Below are positions 26,485 through 40,016 of a DNA stretch of 64,000 nt, in pieces. Both the position numbers and the translations under genes were made by a program. The DNA comes from Synchiropus splendidus (taxonomy: Eukaryota > Chordata > Actinopteri > Syngnathiformes > Callionymidae). The stretch's first letter is position 1. Each line of letters begins with the position of its first letter. A model generated the notes under the pieces. That model saw only the letters and a program-made list of their open reading frames with translations. It did no database searches and had not been told where the DNA came from. Location of the stretch: the NCBI RefSeq assembly GCF_027744825.2, contig NC_071349.1, forward strand, positions 2,232,001-2,296,000, written 5' to 3'.

Positions 26485-27124
26485 ATCAAATCTAAGCTGT
26501 CTGAAGTGTTTTTCGAAAGTTATCAACATTTTTATGTTTGGCGTTCCTGAATCGACCTTATCTCAGGCTGAAAACACGTTTTCTGCATTGTGCCATAACT
26601 TTGCAGGGTAGCTTCAGAACATGAAATTTTCAACTCCCACTACAGCAGAAAGGGTCTTTCTAGTAGTTGCACGTCAAATCTAAGCTGTCTGAAGTGTTTT
26701 TCCAAAGTTATCAACATTTTTATGTTTGGCATTCCAGAATCGACCTTATCTCTGGCTGAAAACGCGTTTTCTGCATTGTGCCATAACTTTGCAGGGAAAC
26801 ATCAGAACATGAAATTTTCACCTCCCACTATAGCAGAAAGGGTCTTTCTAGTAGTTGCACATCAAATCTAAGCTGTCTGAAGTGTTTTTCGAAAGTTATC
26901 AACATTTTTATGTTTGGCGTTCCTGAATCGACCTTATCTCAGGCTGAAAACACGTTTTCTGCATTGTGCCATAACTTTGCAGGGAAGCTTCAGAACATGA
27001 AATTTTCAACTCCCACTACAGCAGAAAGGGTCTTTCTAGTAGTTGCACGTCAAATCTAAGCTGTCTGAAGTGTTTTTCCAAAGTTATCAACATTTTTATG
27101 TTTGGCATTCCAGAATCGACCTTA
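26485..27124 (+). repeat. 2-monomer (376-bp) tandem duplication, ~1.7 copies
   Basis: GCGTTCCTGAATCG occurs at 26,541 and 26,917, 376 bp apart, each followed by AACACG, CAACTCCCACTACAGC, GCACGTC and GGCATTCCAGAATCG. Copy 1 differs at GGGTAGC (copy 2 has GGGAAGC). The match stops where CTCTGGCTG (about 26,749) meets CTCAGGCTG (about 27,125). C2 has only one of these dimers. Confidence 0.78.
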
Positions 27125-27255
27125 TCTCAGGCTGAAAACGCGTTTCCTGGATTGTTGCATAACTTTGCAGGGATGCTTCAGAACATGAAATGTTCGCCTC
27201 CCACTTTAGCAGATAGGGTCTTTCGAGGAGTTGCACATCAAATCTAAGCTGTCTG

Positions 27256-27524
27256 AAGTGTTTTTCCAAAGTTATCAACATTTTTATGTTTGGCGTTCTG
27301 GAACCCACCTTATCTCAGGCTGAAAACGCGTTTTCTGCATTGTGCCATAACTTTGCAGGGAAGCTTATGTTTGGCGTTCCAGAAACAACCTCATCTCAGG
27401 CTGAAAATGCGTTTTACATATTTTGCCATAACTTTGCAGGGAAGCTTCAGAACATGAAATTTTAACATCCCACTATAGCAGAAAGGGTCTTTCTAGTAGT
27501 TGCACATCAAATCTAAGCTGTCTG
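27256..27524 (+). repeat. Fused monomer pair with 107-bp deletion (copy 2 of 7)
   Basis: Same AAGCTT-to-ATGTTTGG junction at 27,366/27,367, followed by CCAGAAACAACCTCATC; the CTCATC rather than CTTATC is private to this copy. It marks the right end of the C1-like order. Confidence 0.92.
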
Positions 27525-30500
27525 AAGTGTTTTTCCAAAGTTATCAATATTTTTATGTTTGGCTTTCCGGAATCGACCTTATCTCAGGCTGAAAACGCGT
27601 TTTACATATTTTGCCATAACTTTGCAGGGAAGCTTCAGAAGATGAAATTTTAACATCCCACTATAGCAGAAGGTGTCTTTCTAGTAGTTGCACATCAAAT
27701 CTAAGCTGTCTGAAGTGTTTTTCCAAAGTTATCAACATTTTTATGTTTGGTGTTCTGGAACCCACCTTATCTCAGGCTGAAAACGCATTTTCTGCATTGT
27801 GCCATAACTTTGCAGGGAGACTTCAGAACATGAAAATTTCTCCTCCCACTATAGCAGAAAGGGTATTTCTAGTAGTTGCACATCAAATCTAAGTTGACTG
27901 GAGTGTTTTTCGAAAGTTATCAACATTCTTATGTTTGGCGTTCCGGAATCAACCTTATCTCAGACTGAAAACGTGTTTTCTGCATTGTGCCATAACTTTG
28001 CAGGGAAACTTCAGAACATGAAATTTTCACCTCCAACTATAGCAGAAAGGGTCTTTCTAGTAGTTGCACATCAAATCTAAGCTGTTTGAAGTGTTTTTCC
28101 AAAGTTATCAATATTTTTATGTTTGGCTTTCCGGAATCGACCTTATCTCAGGCTGAAAACGCGTTTCCTGCATTGTGGCATAACTTTGCAGGGATGCTTC
28201 AGAACATGAAATTTTCACCTCCCACTGTAGCAGAAAGGGTCTTTCTAGTAGTTGCACATCAAACCTAAGCTGTCTGAAGTGTTTTTCCAAAGTTATCAAC
28301 ATTTTTATGTTTGGCATTCCAGAATCGACCTTATCTCTGGCTGAAAACGCGTTTTCTGCATTGTGCCATAACTTTGCAGGGAAACTTCAGAACATGAAAT
28401 TTTCACCTCCCACTATAGCAGAAAGGGTCTTTCTAGTAGTTGCACATCAAATCTAAGCTGTTTGAAGTGTTTTTCCAAAATTATCAACATTTTTATGTTT
28501 GGCGTTCCGGAATCAACCTTGTCTCAGGCTGAAAACGCGTTTGACGCATTGTGTCATAACTGTGCAGGAAAGCTTCAGAACATGAAATTTTCAACTCCCA
28601 CTATAGCTGAAAGGGTTTTTCTAATAGTTGCACATCAAATCTAAGCTGTCTGAAGTGTTTTTCCAAAGTTATCAACATTCTTATGTTTGGCGTTTCGGAA
28701 TCAATCTTATCTCAGGCTGAAAACGCGTTTTCAGCATTGTGCCATCACTTTGCAGGAAAGCTGCAGAATATAAAATTCTCACCTCCCACTATAGCAGAAA
28801 GGGTCTTTCTAGTAGTTGCACATCAAATCTAAGCTGTCTGAAGTGTTTTTTCAAAGTTATCAACATTTTTATGTTTGGCGTGCCGGAATCGATCTTATCT
28901 CAGGCTGAAAACGCGTTTTACGCATTGCGCCATAACTTTGCAGGAAAGCTTCAGAACATGAAATTTTCAATTCCCACTAAAGCAGAAAGGGTTTTTCTCC
29001 TACTTGCACATCAAATCTAAGCTGTCTGAAGTGTTTTTCGATAGTTTTCAACATTTTTATATTTGGCGTTCCTGAATCGACCTTATCTCAGGCTGAAAAC
29101 ACGTTTTCTGCATTGTGCCATAACTTTGCAGGGAAGCTTCAAAACATGAAATTTTCAACTCCCACTACAGCAGAAAGGGTCTTTCTAGTAGTTGCACGTC
29201 AAATCTAAGCTGTTTGAAGTGTTTTTCCAAAGTTATCAACATTTTTATGTTTGGCGTTCCGGAATCAACCTTATCTCAGGCTGAAAACGCGTTTTCTGCA
29301 TTGTGCCACAACTTTGCAGGGAAGCTTCAGAACATGAAATTTTCACCTCCCACTATACCAGAAAGGGTCTTTCTAGTAGTTGCACATCAAATCTAAGCTG
29401 TCTGAAGTGTTTTTCCAAAGTTATCAACATTTTTATGATTGGCGTTCCGGAATCAACCTTATCTCAGGCTGAAAACGCGTTTTCTGCATTGTGCCATAAC
29501 TTTGCAGGGAAGCTTCAGAACATGAAATGTTCACCTCCCACTATAGCAGAAAGGGTCTCTCTAGTAGTTGCACATCAAATCTAAGCTGTCTGAAGTGTTT
29601 TTCCAAAGCTATCAACATTTTTATGTTTGGCGTACCGGAATCGACCTTATGTGAGGCTGAAAACGCATTTTCTGCATTGTGCCATAACTTTGCAGGGAAG
29701 CGTCAGAACAAGAAATTTTCACCTCCCACTATAGCAGAAAGGGTCTTTATAGTAGTTGCACATCAAATCTAAGCTGTCTGAAGTGTTTTTCCAAAGATAT
29801 CAACATTTTTATGTTTGGCGTTCCGGAATCGACCTTATGTGATGCTGAAAACTCGTTTTCTGCATTGTGCCATAACTTTGCAGGGAAGCTTCAGAACATG
29901 AAATTTTCACCTCCCACTATAGCAGAAAGTGTCTTTCTAGTAGTTGCACATCAAATCTGAGCTGTCTGAAGTGTTTTTCCAAAGTTATCAACATTTTTAT
30001 GTGTGTCGTTCCGGAACCCACCTTATCTCAGCCTGAAAACGCGTTTTACATATTTTGCCATAACTTTGCAGGGATGCTTCAGAAGATGAAATTTTAACAT
30101 CCCAATATAGCAGAAAGGGTCTTTCTAATAGTTGCACATCAAATCTAAGTTGTCTGAAGTGTTTTTCCAAAGTTATCAACATTCTTATGTTTGGCGTTCC
30201 GGAATCGACCTTATCTCAGGCAGAACACGCGTTTTCTGCATTGTGCCATAACTTTGCAGGGAGGCTTCAGAACAAGAAATTCTGACCTCCCAATATAGCA
30301 GATAGGGTCTTTCGAGGAGTTGCACATCAAATCTAAGCTGTCTGAAGTGTTTTTCCAAAGTTATCAATATTTTTATGTTTGGCTTTCCGGAATCGACCTT
30401 ATCTCAGGCTGAAAACGCGTTTTCTGCACTGTGCCATAACTTTGCAGGGAAACTTCAGAACATGAAATTTTCACGTCCAACTATAGCAGAAAGGGTATTT

Positions 30501-33057
30501 CTAATAGTTGCACATCAAATCTAAGTTGTCTGAAGTGTTTTTCCAAAGTTATCAACATTCTTATGTTTGGCGTTCTGGAACCCACCTAATCTCAGGCTGA
30601 AAATGCGTTTTCTGCATTGTGCCATAACTTTGCAGGGAAGCTTCAGAACATGAAATTTTTACCTCCCACTATAGCAGAAAGGGTCTTTCTAGTAGTTGCA
30701 CGTCAAATCTAAGCTGTCTGAAGTGTTTTTCGAAAGTTATCAACATTTTTATGTTTGGTGTTCCGGAACCCACCTTATCTCAGGCTGAAAACGCGTTTTA
30801 CGCATTGTGCCATAACTTTGCAGGAAAGCTTCAGAACATGAAATTTTCAACTCCCACTATAGCAGAAAGGGTCTTTCTAGTAGTTGCACATCAAATCTAA
30901 GCTGTCTGAAGTGTTTTTCCAAAGTTATCAATATTTTTATGTTTGGCTTTCCGGAATCGACATTATCTCAGGCTGAAAACGCGTTTCCTGCATCGTGGCA
31001 TAACTTTGCAGGGATGCTTCAGAACATGAAATTTTCACCTCCCACTGTAGCAGAAAGGGTCTTTCGAGTAGTTGCACATCAAATCTAAGCTGACTGATGT
31101 GTTTTTCCGAAGTTATTAACATTTTTATGTTTGGCGTTCCGGAATCGACCTTATCTCAGGCTGAAAACGCCTTTTACACATTGTTTCATAACTTTGCCGG
31201 GAAGGTTGAGAACATCAAATTTTCACCTCCCACTATAGCAGAAAGGGTTTTTCTAGTAGTTGCACATCAAATCTAAGCTGTCTGAAGTGTTTTTCCAAAG
31301 TTATCAACATTTTTATGTTTGGCGTTCCGGAATCAACCTTATCTGAGACTGAAAACGCGTTTTACGCATTGTGCCATAACTTTGCAGGAAAGCTTCAGAA
31401 CATTAAATTTTCAACTCCCACTATAGCAGAAAGGGTCTTTCGAGGAGTTGCACATCAAATCTAAGCTGTCTGAAGTGTTTTTCCAAAGTTATCAACATTT
31501 TTATGTTTGGCGTTCTGGAACCCACCTTATCTCAGGCTGAAAACGCCTTTTCTGCATTGTGGCATAACTTTGCAGGAAAGCTTCAGAACATGAAATTTTC
31601 AATTCCCATTATAGCTGAAAGGGTCTTTCTCGTACTTGCACATCAAATCTTAGCTGTCTGAAGTGTTTTTTGAAAGTTTTCAACATTTTTATGTTTGGCG
31701 TTCCTGAATCGACCTTATCTCAGGCTGAAAATGCGTTTTCTGCAATGTGCCATAACTTTGCAGGGAAGTTTCAGAACATGAAATTTTCAACTCCCACTAT
31801 AGCAGAATGGGTCTTTCTAGTAGTTGCACATCAAATCTAAGCTGTCTGAAGTGTTTTTCCAAATTTATCAAAATTTTTATGTTTGGCATTCCGGAATCGA
31901 CCTTATCTCAGGCTGAAAACACGTTTTCTGCATTGTGCCATAACTTTGCAGGGAAGCTTCAGAACATGACATTTTCACCTCCCACTATAGCAGAAAGGGT
32001 CTTTCTAGTAGTTGCACATCAAATCTAAGCTGTCTGAAGTGTTTTTCCAAAGTTATCAATATTTTTATGTTTGGCGTTTCGGAATCGACCTTATCTCAGG
32101 CTGAAAACGCATTTCCTGCATTGTGCCATAACTTTGCAGGGAAGCTTCAGAACATGACATTTTCACCTCCCACTATAGCAGAAAGGGTCTTTCTAGTAGT
32201 TGCACATCAAATCTAAGCTGTCTGAAGTGTTTTTCCAAAGTTATCAATATTTTTATGTTTGGCGTTTCGGAATCGACCTTATCTCAGGCTGAAAACGCAT
32301 TTCCTGCATTGTGGCATAACTTTGCAGGGAAGCTTCAGAACATGAAATTTTCAACTCCCACTATAGCAGAATGGGTCTTTCTAGTAGTTGCACATCAAAT
32401 CTAAGCTGTCTGAAGTGATTTTCCAAAGTTATCAACATTTTTATGTTTGGCGTTCTGGAACCCACCTAATCTCTGGCTGAAAACGCGTTTCCTGCATTGT
32501 TGCATAACTTTGCAGGGATGCTTCAGAACATGAAATGTTCGCCTCCCACTATAGCAGATAGGGTCTTTCGAGGAGTTGCACATCAAATCTAAGCTGTCTG
32601 AAGTGTTTCTCCAAAGTTATCAACATTTTTATGTTTGGCGTTCCGGAATCAACCTTATCTGAGACTGAAAACGCGTTTTACGCATTGTGCCATAACTTTG
32701 CATGAAAGCTTCAGAACATTAAATTTTCAACTCCCACTATAGCAGAAAGGGTCTTTCGAGGAGTTGCACATCAAATCTAAGCTGTCTGAAGTGTTTTTCC
32801 AAAGTTATCAACATTTTTATGTTTGGCGTTCTGGAACCCACCTTATCTCAGGCTGAAAACGCCTTTTCTGCATTGTGCCATAACTTTGCAGGGAAGTTTA
32901 TGTTTGGCGTTCCAGAAACAACCTTATCTCAGGCTGAAAATACGTTTTACATATTTTGCCATAACTTTGCAGGGAAGCTTCAGAACATGAAATTTTGACA
33001 TCCCACTATAGCAGAAAGGGTCTTTCTAGTAGTTGCACATCAAATCTAAGCTGTCTG
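27310..33057 (+). repeat. Mixed mosaic of C-type monomers
   Basis: About 30 monomers of the same types as C1 (GGCTTTCCGG, GGGATGCTTCAG, TTACATATTTTGCC, ATTCTTATG), in an order that matches C1 and C2 only in pieces. Recognisable shared modules are the one with TTTCATAACTTTGCCGGG near 31,185 (also near 22,720, 53,620 and 59,717) and the one with GTTTTTTGAAAGTTTTC near 31,668 (also near 23,020, 53,918 and 60,010). Near 32,030-32,340 two adjacent monomers both carry ATCAATATTTTT with TTTCGGAATCG. No gene is seen. Confidence 0.75.
32789..33057 (+). repeat. Fused monomer pair with 107-bp deletion (copy 3 of 7)
   Basis: The junction at 32,899/32,900 is the same, but the HindIII-type site reads AAGTTT here, and the downstream part has GAAAATACG. 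TTCCAGAAACAACC follows as in the other copies. It abuts the 3-mer HOR. Confidence 0.9.
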
Positions 33058-34561
33058 TAGAGTTTTTCCTGAGTTATCAACATTTTCATGTTTGGCGTTC
33101 TGAAATCAACCTCATCTCAGGCTGAAAACGCGTTTTACGCATTGTGCCATAACTTTGCAGGGAAGCTTCAGAACATGATATTTTCGCCTCCCACTATAGC
33201 AGAAAGGGTCTTTCTCGTAGTTGCAGATCAAATCTAAGCTGTCTGAAGTGTTTTTCCAAAGTTATCAACATTTTTATGTTTGGCGTTCTGGAAACCACCT
33301 TATCTCAGGCTGAAAACAGGTTTTCTGCATTGTGCCATGACTTTGCAGGGAAGCTTCAGAACATGAAATTTTCACCTCCCACTATAGCAGAAAGGGTCTT
33401 TCTCGTAGTTGCACATCAAATCTAAGCTGTCTGATGTGTTTTTCCTGAGTTATCAACATTTTTATGTTTGGCGTTTCGGAATCGACCTTATCTCAGGATG
33501 AAAAATCGTTTTCTGCATTGTCCCATAACTTTGCAGGGAAGCTTCAGAACATGAAATTTTCTCCTCCCACTATAGCAGAAAGGGTCTTTCTAGTAGTTGC
33601 ACATCAAATCTAAGCTGTCTGTAGAGTTTTTCCTGAGTTATCAACATTTTTATGTTTGGCGTTTCGGAATCGACCTTATCTCAGGCTGAAAACGCGTTTT
33701 ACGCATTGTGCCATAACTTTGCAGGGAAGCTTCAGAACATGATATTTTCGCCTCCCACTATAGCAGAAAGGGTCTTTCTCGTAGTTGCACATCAAATCTA
33801 AGCTGTCTGAAGTGTTTTTCCAAAGTTATCAACATTTTTATGTTTGGCGTTCTGGAAACCACCTTATCTCAGGCTGAAAACAGGTTTTCTGCATTGTGCC
33901 ATGACTTTGCAGGGAAGCTTCAGAACATGAAATTTTCACCTCCCACTATAGCAGAAAGGGTCTTTCTCGTAGTTGCACATCAAATCTAAGCTGTCTGATG
34001 TGTTTTTCCTGAGTTATCAACATTTTTATGTTTGGCGTTTCGGAATCGACCTTATCTCAGGATGAAAAATCGTTTTCTGCATTGTCCCATAACTTTGCAG
34101 GGAAGCTTCAGAACATGAAATTTTCTCCTCCCACTATAGCAGAAAGGGTCTTTCTAGTAGTTGCACATCAAATCTAAGCTGTCTGTAGAGTTTTTCCTGA
34201 GTTATCAACATTTTTATGTTTGGCGTTTCGGAATCGACCTTATCTCAGGCTGAAAACGCGTTTTACGCATTGTGCCATAACTTTGCAGGGAAGCTTCAGA
34301 ACATGATATTTTCGCCTCCCACTATAGCAGAAAGGGTCTTTCTCGTAGTTGCACATCAAATCTAAGCTGTCTGAAGTGTTTTTCCAAAGTTATCAACATT
34401 TTTATGTTTGGCGTTCTGGAAACCACCTTATCTCAGGCTGAAAACAGGTTTTCTGCATTGTGCCATGACTTTGCAGGGAAGCTTCAGAACATGAAATTTT
34501 CACCTCCCACTATAGCAGAAAGGGTCTTTCTCGTAGTTGCACATCAAATCTAAGCTGTCTG
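33058..34561 (+). repeat. 3-monomer HOR, 564 bp, ~2.7 copies
   Basis: TAGAGTTTTTCCTGAG monomers start at 33,058, 33,622 and 34,186, each 564 bp apart. Each is followed by a monomer with GGAAACCACC, GAAAACAGG and GCCATGACTTTG (33,311, 33,875, 34,439 for GAAAACAGG), then one with GGATGAAAAATCG and TTCTCCTCCC. The first TAGAG monomer differs from later ones (TTTTCATG and TTCTGAAATC against TTTCGGAATCG). The third copy lacks the last monomer. Confidence 0.88.
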
Positions 34562-37500
34562 TAGAGTTTTTCCTGAGTTATCAACATTTTTATGTTTGGC
34601 GTTCTGAAATCAACCTCATCTCAGGCTGAAAACGCGTTTTCTGCATTGTGCCATAACTTTGCAGGGAAGCTTTAGAACATGAAATTTTCACCTTCCACTT
34701 CAGCAGAAAGGGTCTTTCTAGTAGTTGCACATCAAATCTAAGCTGTCTGTAGAGTTTTTCCTGAGTTATCAACATTTTTATGTTTGGCGTTCCGGAATCG
34801 ACCTTATCTCAGGCAGAAAACGCGTTTTCTGCATTGTGCCATAACTTTGCAGGGAAGCTTTAGAACATGAAATTTTCACTTCCCACTAGAGCAGAAAGGG
34901 TATTTCTAGTAGTTGCACATCAAATCTAAGCTGTCTGTAGAGTTTTTCCTGAGTTATCAACATTTTTATGTTTGGCGTTCTGAAATCAACCTCATCTCAG
35001 GCTGAAAACGCGTTTTACGCATTGTGCCATAACTTTGCAGGGAAGCTTCAGAACATGATATTTTCTCCTCCCACTATATCAGAAAGGGTCTTTCTCGTAG
35101 TTGCACATCAAATCTAAGCTGTCTGAAGTGTTTTTCCAAAGTTATCTACATTTTGATGTTTGGCGTTCCGGAATCGACCTTATCTGACGCTGAAAACGCG
35201 TTTTCTGCATTTTGCCATAACTTTGCAGGGAAGCTTCAGAACATGAAATTTTCACCTCCCATGATAGCAGAAAGGGTCTTTCTAGTAGTTGCTCATCAAA
35301 TCTAAGCTGTCTGAAGTGTTTTTCCAAAGTTATCAACATTTTTATGTTTGGCGTTCTGGAACCCACCTTATCTCAGGATGAAAACGCGTTTTCTGCATTG
35401 TGCCATAACTTTGTAGGGAGACTTCAGAACATGAAATTTTCTCCTCCCACTATAGCAGAAAGGGTATTTCTAGTAGTTGCACATCAAATCTAAGCTGTCT
35501 GAAGTGTTTTTCGAAAGTTTTCAACATTTTTATGTTTGGTGTTCCTGAATCGACCTTATCTCAGGCCGAAAACGCGTTTTCTGCATTGTGCCATAACTTT
35601 GCAGGGAAGCTTCAGAACATGAAAATTTCACCTCCCACTATAGCAGAAAGGGTCTTTCGAGTAGGTGCACATCAAATCAAAGCTGTTTGAAGTGTTTTTC
35701 CAAAGTTATCAACACTTTTATGTTTGGCGTTCCGGAATCGACCTTATCTCAGGCTGAAAACACGATTTACGCATTCTGCCATAACTTTGCAGGGAAGCTT
35801 CAGAACATGAAATTTTTACCTCCCACTATAGCAGAAACGGTCTTTCTAGTAGTTGCACATCAAATCTAAGCTGTCTGTAGAGTTTTTCCAAAGTTATCAA
35901 CATTTTTATGTTTGGCGATTTGAAATCTACCTCATCTCAGGCTCAAAATGCGTTTAACGCATTGTGCCATAACTTTGCAGGGAAGCTTCAGAAAATGAAA
36001 TTTTAACCTCCCACTATAGCAGAAAAGGTCTTTCTAGTAGTTGCACATCAAATCTAAGCTGTCGAAAGTGTTTTTCCAAAGTTATCAACATTTTTATGTT
36101 TGGCGTTTCGGAATTGACCTTATCTCCGGCTGAAAACGCGTTTTCTGCATTGTGCCATAACTTTGCAGTTAAGCTTAAGAACATTAAATTTTCACCTCCC
36201 ACTAGAGCAGAAAGGGTATTTCTAGTAGTTGCACATCAAATATAAGCTGTCTGTAGAGTTTTTCCTGAGTTAACAACATTTTTATGTTTGGCGTTCTGAA
36301 ATCAACCTCATCTCAGGCTGAAAACGCGTTTCACGCATTGTGCCATAACTTTGCAGGGAAGCTTCAGAACATGATATTTTCACCTCCCACTAAAGCAGAA
36401 AGGGTCTTTCTCGTAGTTGCACATCAAAACTAAGCTGTCTGAAGTGTTTTTCGAAAGTTTTCAACATTTTTATGTTTGGTGTTCCTGAATCGACCTTATC
36501 TCAGGCCGAAAACGCGTTTTCTGCATTGTGCCATAACTTTGCAGGGAAGCTTCAGAACATGAAAGTTTCACCTCCCACTATAGCAAAAATGGTCTTTCTA
36601 GTAGTTGCACATCAAATCTAAGCTGTCTGAAGTGTTTTTCCAAAGTTATCAACATTCTTATGTTTGGCGTTCTGGAATCAACCTTATCTCAGGCTGAAAA
36701 CTCGTTTTACGCATTGTGCCATAACTGTGCAGGGAAGCTTCAGAACATGAAATGTTCGCCTCCCACTATAGCAGATAGGGTCTTTCTAGTAGTTGCACAT
36801 CAAATCTAAGTTGTCTGAAGTGTTTTTCCAAAGTGATCAACATTCTTATGTTTGGCGTTCCGGAATCGACCTTATCTCAGGCTGAAAACGCGTTTCCTGC
36901 ATTGTGGCATAACTTTTCAGGGAAACTTCAGAACATGAAATGTTCGCCTCCCACTATAGCAGATAGGGTCTTTCTAGTATTTGCACATCAAATCTAAGCT
37001 GTCTGAAGTGTTTTTCCAAAGTTATCAACATTTTTATGTTTGGCGTTCTGGAACCCACCTTATCTCAAGCTGAAAACGCGTTTTCTGCATTGTGCCATAA
37101 CTTTGCAGGGAGACTTCAGAACATGAAATTTTCTCCTCCCACTACAGCAGAAAGGGTATTTCTAGTAGTTGCACATCAAATCTAAGCTTTCTGAAGTGTA
37201 TTTCCAAAGTTATCAACATTTTTATGTTTGGCGTTCTGGTACCCACCTTATCTCAGGCTGAAAACGCGTTTTCTTCATTGTGCCATAACTTTGCAGGGAA
37301 GCTTCAGAACATGAAATTTTCACGTCCCACTATAGCAGAAAGGGTCGTTCTAGTAGTTGCATATCAAATCTAAGCTGTCTGAAGCGTTTTTCGAAAGTTA
37401 TCAACATTTTTATGTTTGGCGTTCCGGAATCGACCTTATCTCAGGATGAAAAATCGTTTTCTGCATTGTCCCATAACTTTGCAGGGAAGCTTCAGAACAT

Positions 37501-38000
37501 GAAATGTTCATCTCCCACTATAGCAGAAAGGGTCTTTCTAGCAGTTGCACATCAAATCTAAGCTGTCTGTAGTGTTTTTCGAAAGTTATCAACATTTTTA
37601 TGTTTGGCGTTCCGGAACCCCCCTTATCTCAGGCTGAAAACGCGTTTTCTGCATTGTGCCATAACTTTGCAGGGAAGCTTCAGAACATGAAATTTTAACC
37701 TCCCACTGTAGCAGAAAGGGTCTTTCCAGTAGTTGCACATCAAATCTAAGCTGTCTGAAGTGTTTTTCCAAAGTTATCAACATTTTTTTGTTTGGCATTC
37801 CGGAATCGACCTTATGTCAGGCTGAAAACGCGTTTTACGCATTGTGCCATAACTTTGCAGGGAAGTTTCAGAACATAAAATTTTCACGTCCCACTATAGC
37901 AGAAAGGGTCTTTCTCGTAGTTGCACATCAAATCTACGCTGTCTGAAGTGTTTTTCGAAAGTTTTCAACATTTTTATGTTTGGTGTTCCTGAATCGACCT
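34562..38000 (+). repeat. Mixed zone between the 3-mer HOR and domain E
   Basis: About 18 monomers combining domain-B-like types (TAGAG with CCTGAG near 34,562, 34,750, 34,938 and 36,253) and early domain-E types (GAAAGTTTTCAAC with GGTGTTCCTG, TGTTCGCC with GCAGATAGG). No clean higher-order period was found. No gene or non-satellite DNA is seen. Confidence 0.7.
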
Positions 38001-40016
38001 TATCTCAGGCTGAAAACGCGTTTTCTGCATTGTGCCATAACTTTGCAGGGAAGCTTCAGAACATGAAATTTTAACCTCCCACTATAGCAGAATGGGTCTT
38101 TCTAGTATTTGCACATTAAATCTAAGCTGTCTGAAGTGTTTTTCCAAAGTTATCAACATTTTTATGTTTGGCGTTTCGGAATCGACCTTATCTCCGGCTG
38201 AAAACGTGTTTTCTGCATTGTGCCATAACTTTGCAGGGAAGCTTCATAACATGAAATTTTAACCTTCCATTATAGCAGAAAAGGTCATTCTAGTAGTTGC
38301 ACATCAAATCTAAGCTGTCTTGAAGTGTTTTTCTAAAGTTATCAACATTTTTATGTTTGGCGTTCCGGAACCCACCTTATCTCAGGCTGAAAACGCGTTT
38401 TACGCATTGTGCCATAACTTTGCAGGGAAGCTTCAGAACATGAAATGTTCGCCTCCCACTATAGCAGATAGGGTATTTCTAGTAGTTGCACATCAAATCT
38501 AAGCTGTCTGAAGTGTTTTTAGAAAGTTATCAACATTTTTATGTTTGGCGTTCTGGAACCCACCTTATCTCAAGCTGAAAACGCGTTTTCTTCATTGTGC
38601 CATAACTTTGCAGGGAAGCTTCAGAACATGAAATTTTCACCTCCCACTAGAGCAGAAAGGGTCTTTCTCGTAGATGCACATCAAATCTAAGCTGTCTGAA
38701 GTGTTTTTCCAAAGTTATCAACATTTTTATGTTTGGCGTTCTGGAACCCACCTAATCTCAGGCTGAAAACGCGTTTTCTGCATTGTGCCATAACTTTTCA
38801 GGGAAGGTTCAGAACGTGAAATGTTCGCCTCCCACTATAGCAGATAGGGTCTTTCTAGTATTTGCACATCAAATCTAAGCTGTCTGAAGTGTTTTTCCAA
38901 AGTTATCAACATTTTTATGTTTGGCGTTCTGGAACCCACCTTAGCTCAAGCTGAAAACGCGTTTTCTGCATTGTGCCATAACTATTCAGGGAAGCTTCAG
39001 AACATGAAATTTTAACCTCCCACTATAGCAGAATGGGTCTTTCTAGTAGTTGCACATCAAATCTTAGCTGTCTGAAGTGTTTTTCTAAAGTTCTCAACAT
39101 TTTTATGTTTGGCGTTCTGAAATCAACCTCATCTCAGGCTGAAAACGCGTTTAACGCATTGTGCCATAACTTTGCAGGGAAGCTTCAGAACATGAAAATT
39201 TCACCTCCCACTATAGCAGAAAGGGTCTTTCGAGTAGATGCACATCAAATCTAAGCTGTCGAAAGTGTTTTTCCAAAGTTATTAACATTTTTATGTTTGG
39301 CGTTTCGGAATCGACCTTATCTCCGGCTGAAAACGTGTTTTCTGCATTGTGCCATAACTTTGCAGGGAAGCTTCAGAACATGAAATTTTAACCTCCCATT
39401 ATAGCAGAAAAGGTCATTCTAGTAGTTGCACATCAAATCTAAGCTGTCTTGAAGTGTTTTTCTAAAGTTATCAACATTTTTATGTTTGGCGTTCCGGAAC
39501 CCACCTTATCTCAGTCTGAAAACGCGTTTTACGTATTTTGCCATAACTTTGCAGGGAAGCTTAAGAACATGAAATTTTAACCTCCCATTATAGCAGAAAA
39601 GGTCATTCTAGTAGTTGCACATCAAATCTAAGCTGTCTTGAAGTGTTTTTCTAAAGTTATCAACATTTTTATGTTTGGCGTTCCGGAACCCACCTTATCT
39701 CAGTCTGAAAACGCGTTTTACATATTTTGCCATAACTTTGCAGGGAAGCTTAAGAACATGAAATTTTAACATCCCACTATAGCAGAAATGGTCTTTCTAG
39801 TAGTTGCACATCAAATCTAAGCTGTCTGAAGTGTTTTTCCAAAGTTATCAACATTCTTATGTTTGGCGTTCCGGAATCAACCTTATCTCAGGCTGAAAAC
39901 GCGTTTTACGCATTGTGCCATAACTTTGCAGGGAAGCTTCAGAACATGAAATGTTCACCTCCCACTATAGCAGATAGGGTCTTTCTAGTAGATGCACATC
40001 AAATCTAAGCTGTCTG

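Larger units (their letters stand above)
17405..27310 (+). repeat. Segment C1: long mosaic block, duplicated at 48,036-56,970
   Basis: About 53 monomers whose order is repeated some 30 kb to the right. The offset is 30,631 bp at the left edge. It becomes 30,443 bp by about 19,350, because the monomer with TTATCTGAGGC near 18,850 is missing from C2. It becomes 30,900 bp near 23,157, because C2 has one extra 269-bp fused unit plus one monomer. It becomes 30,038 bp near 24,845-26,500, because C1 has an extra block ending with a shortened monomer. Typical monomer types carry ATTCTTATG, CAGACTGAAAACGTG, TTACATATTTTGCC, GGCTTTCCGG, GGGATGCTTCAG and TTCGAGGAGTTG. No gene or non-satellite DNA is seen. 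Confidence 0.88.
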
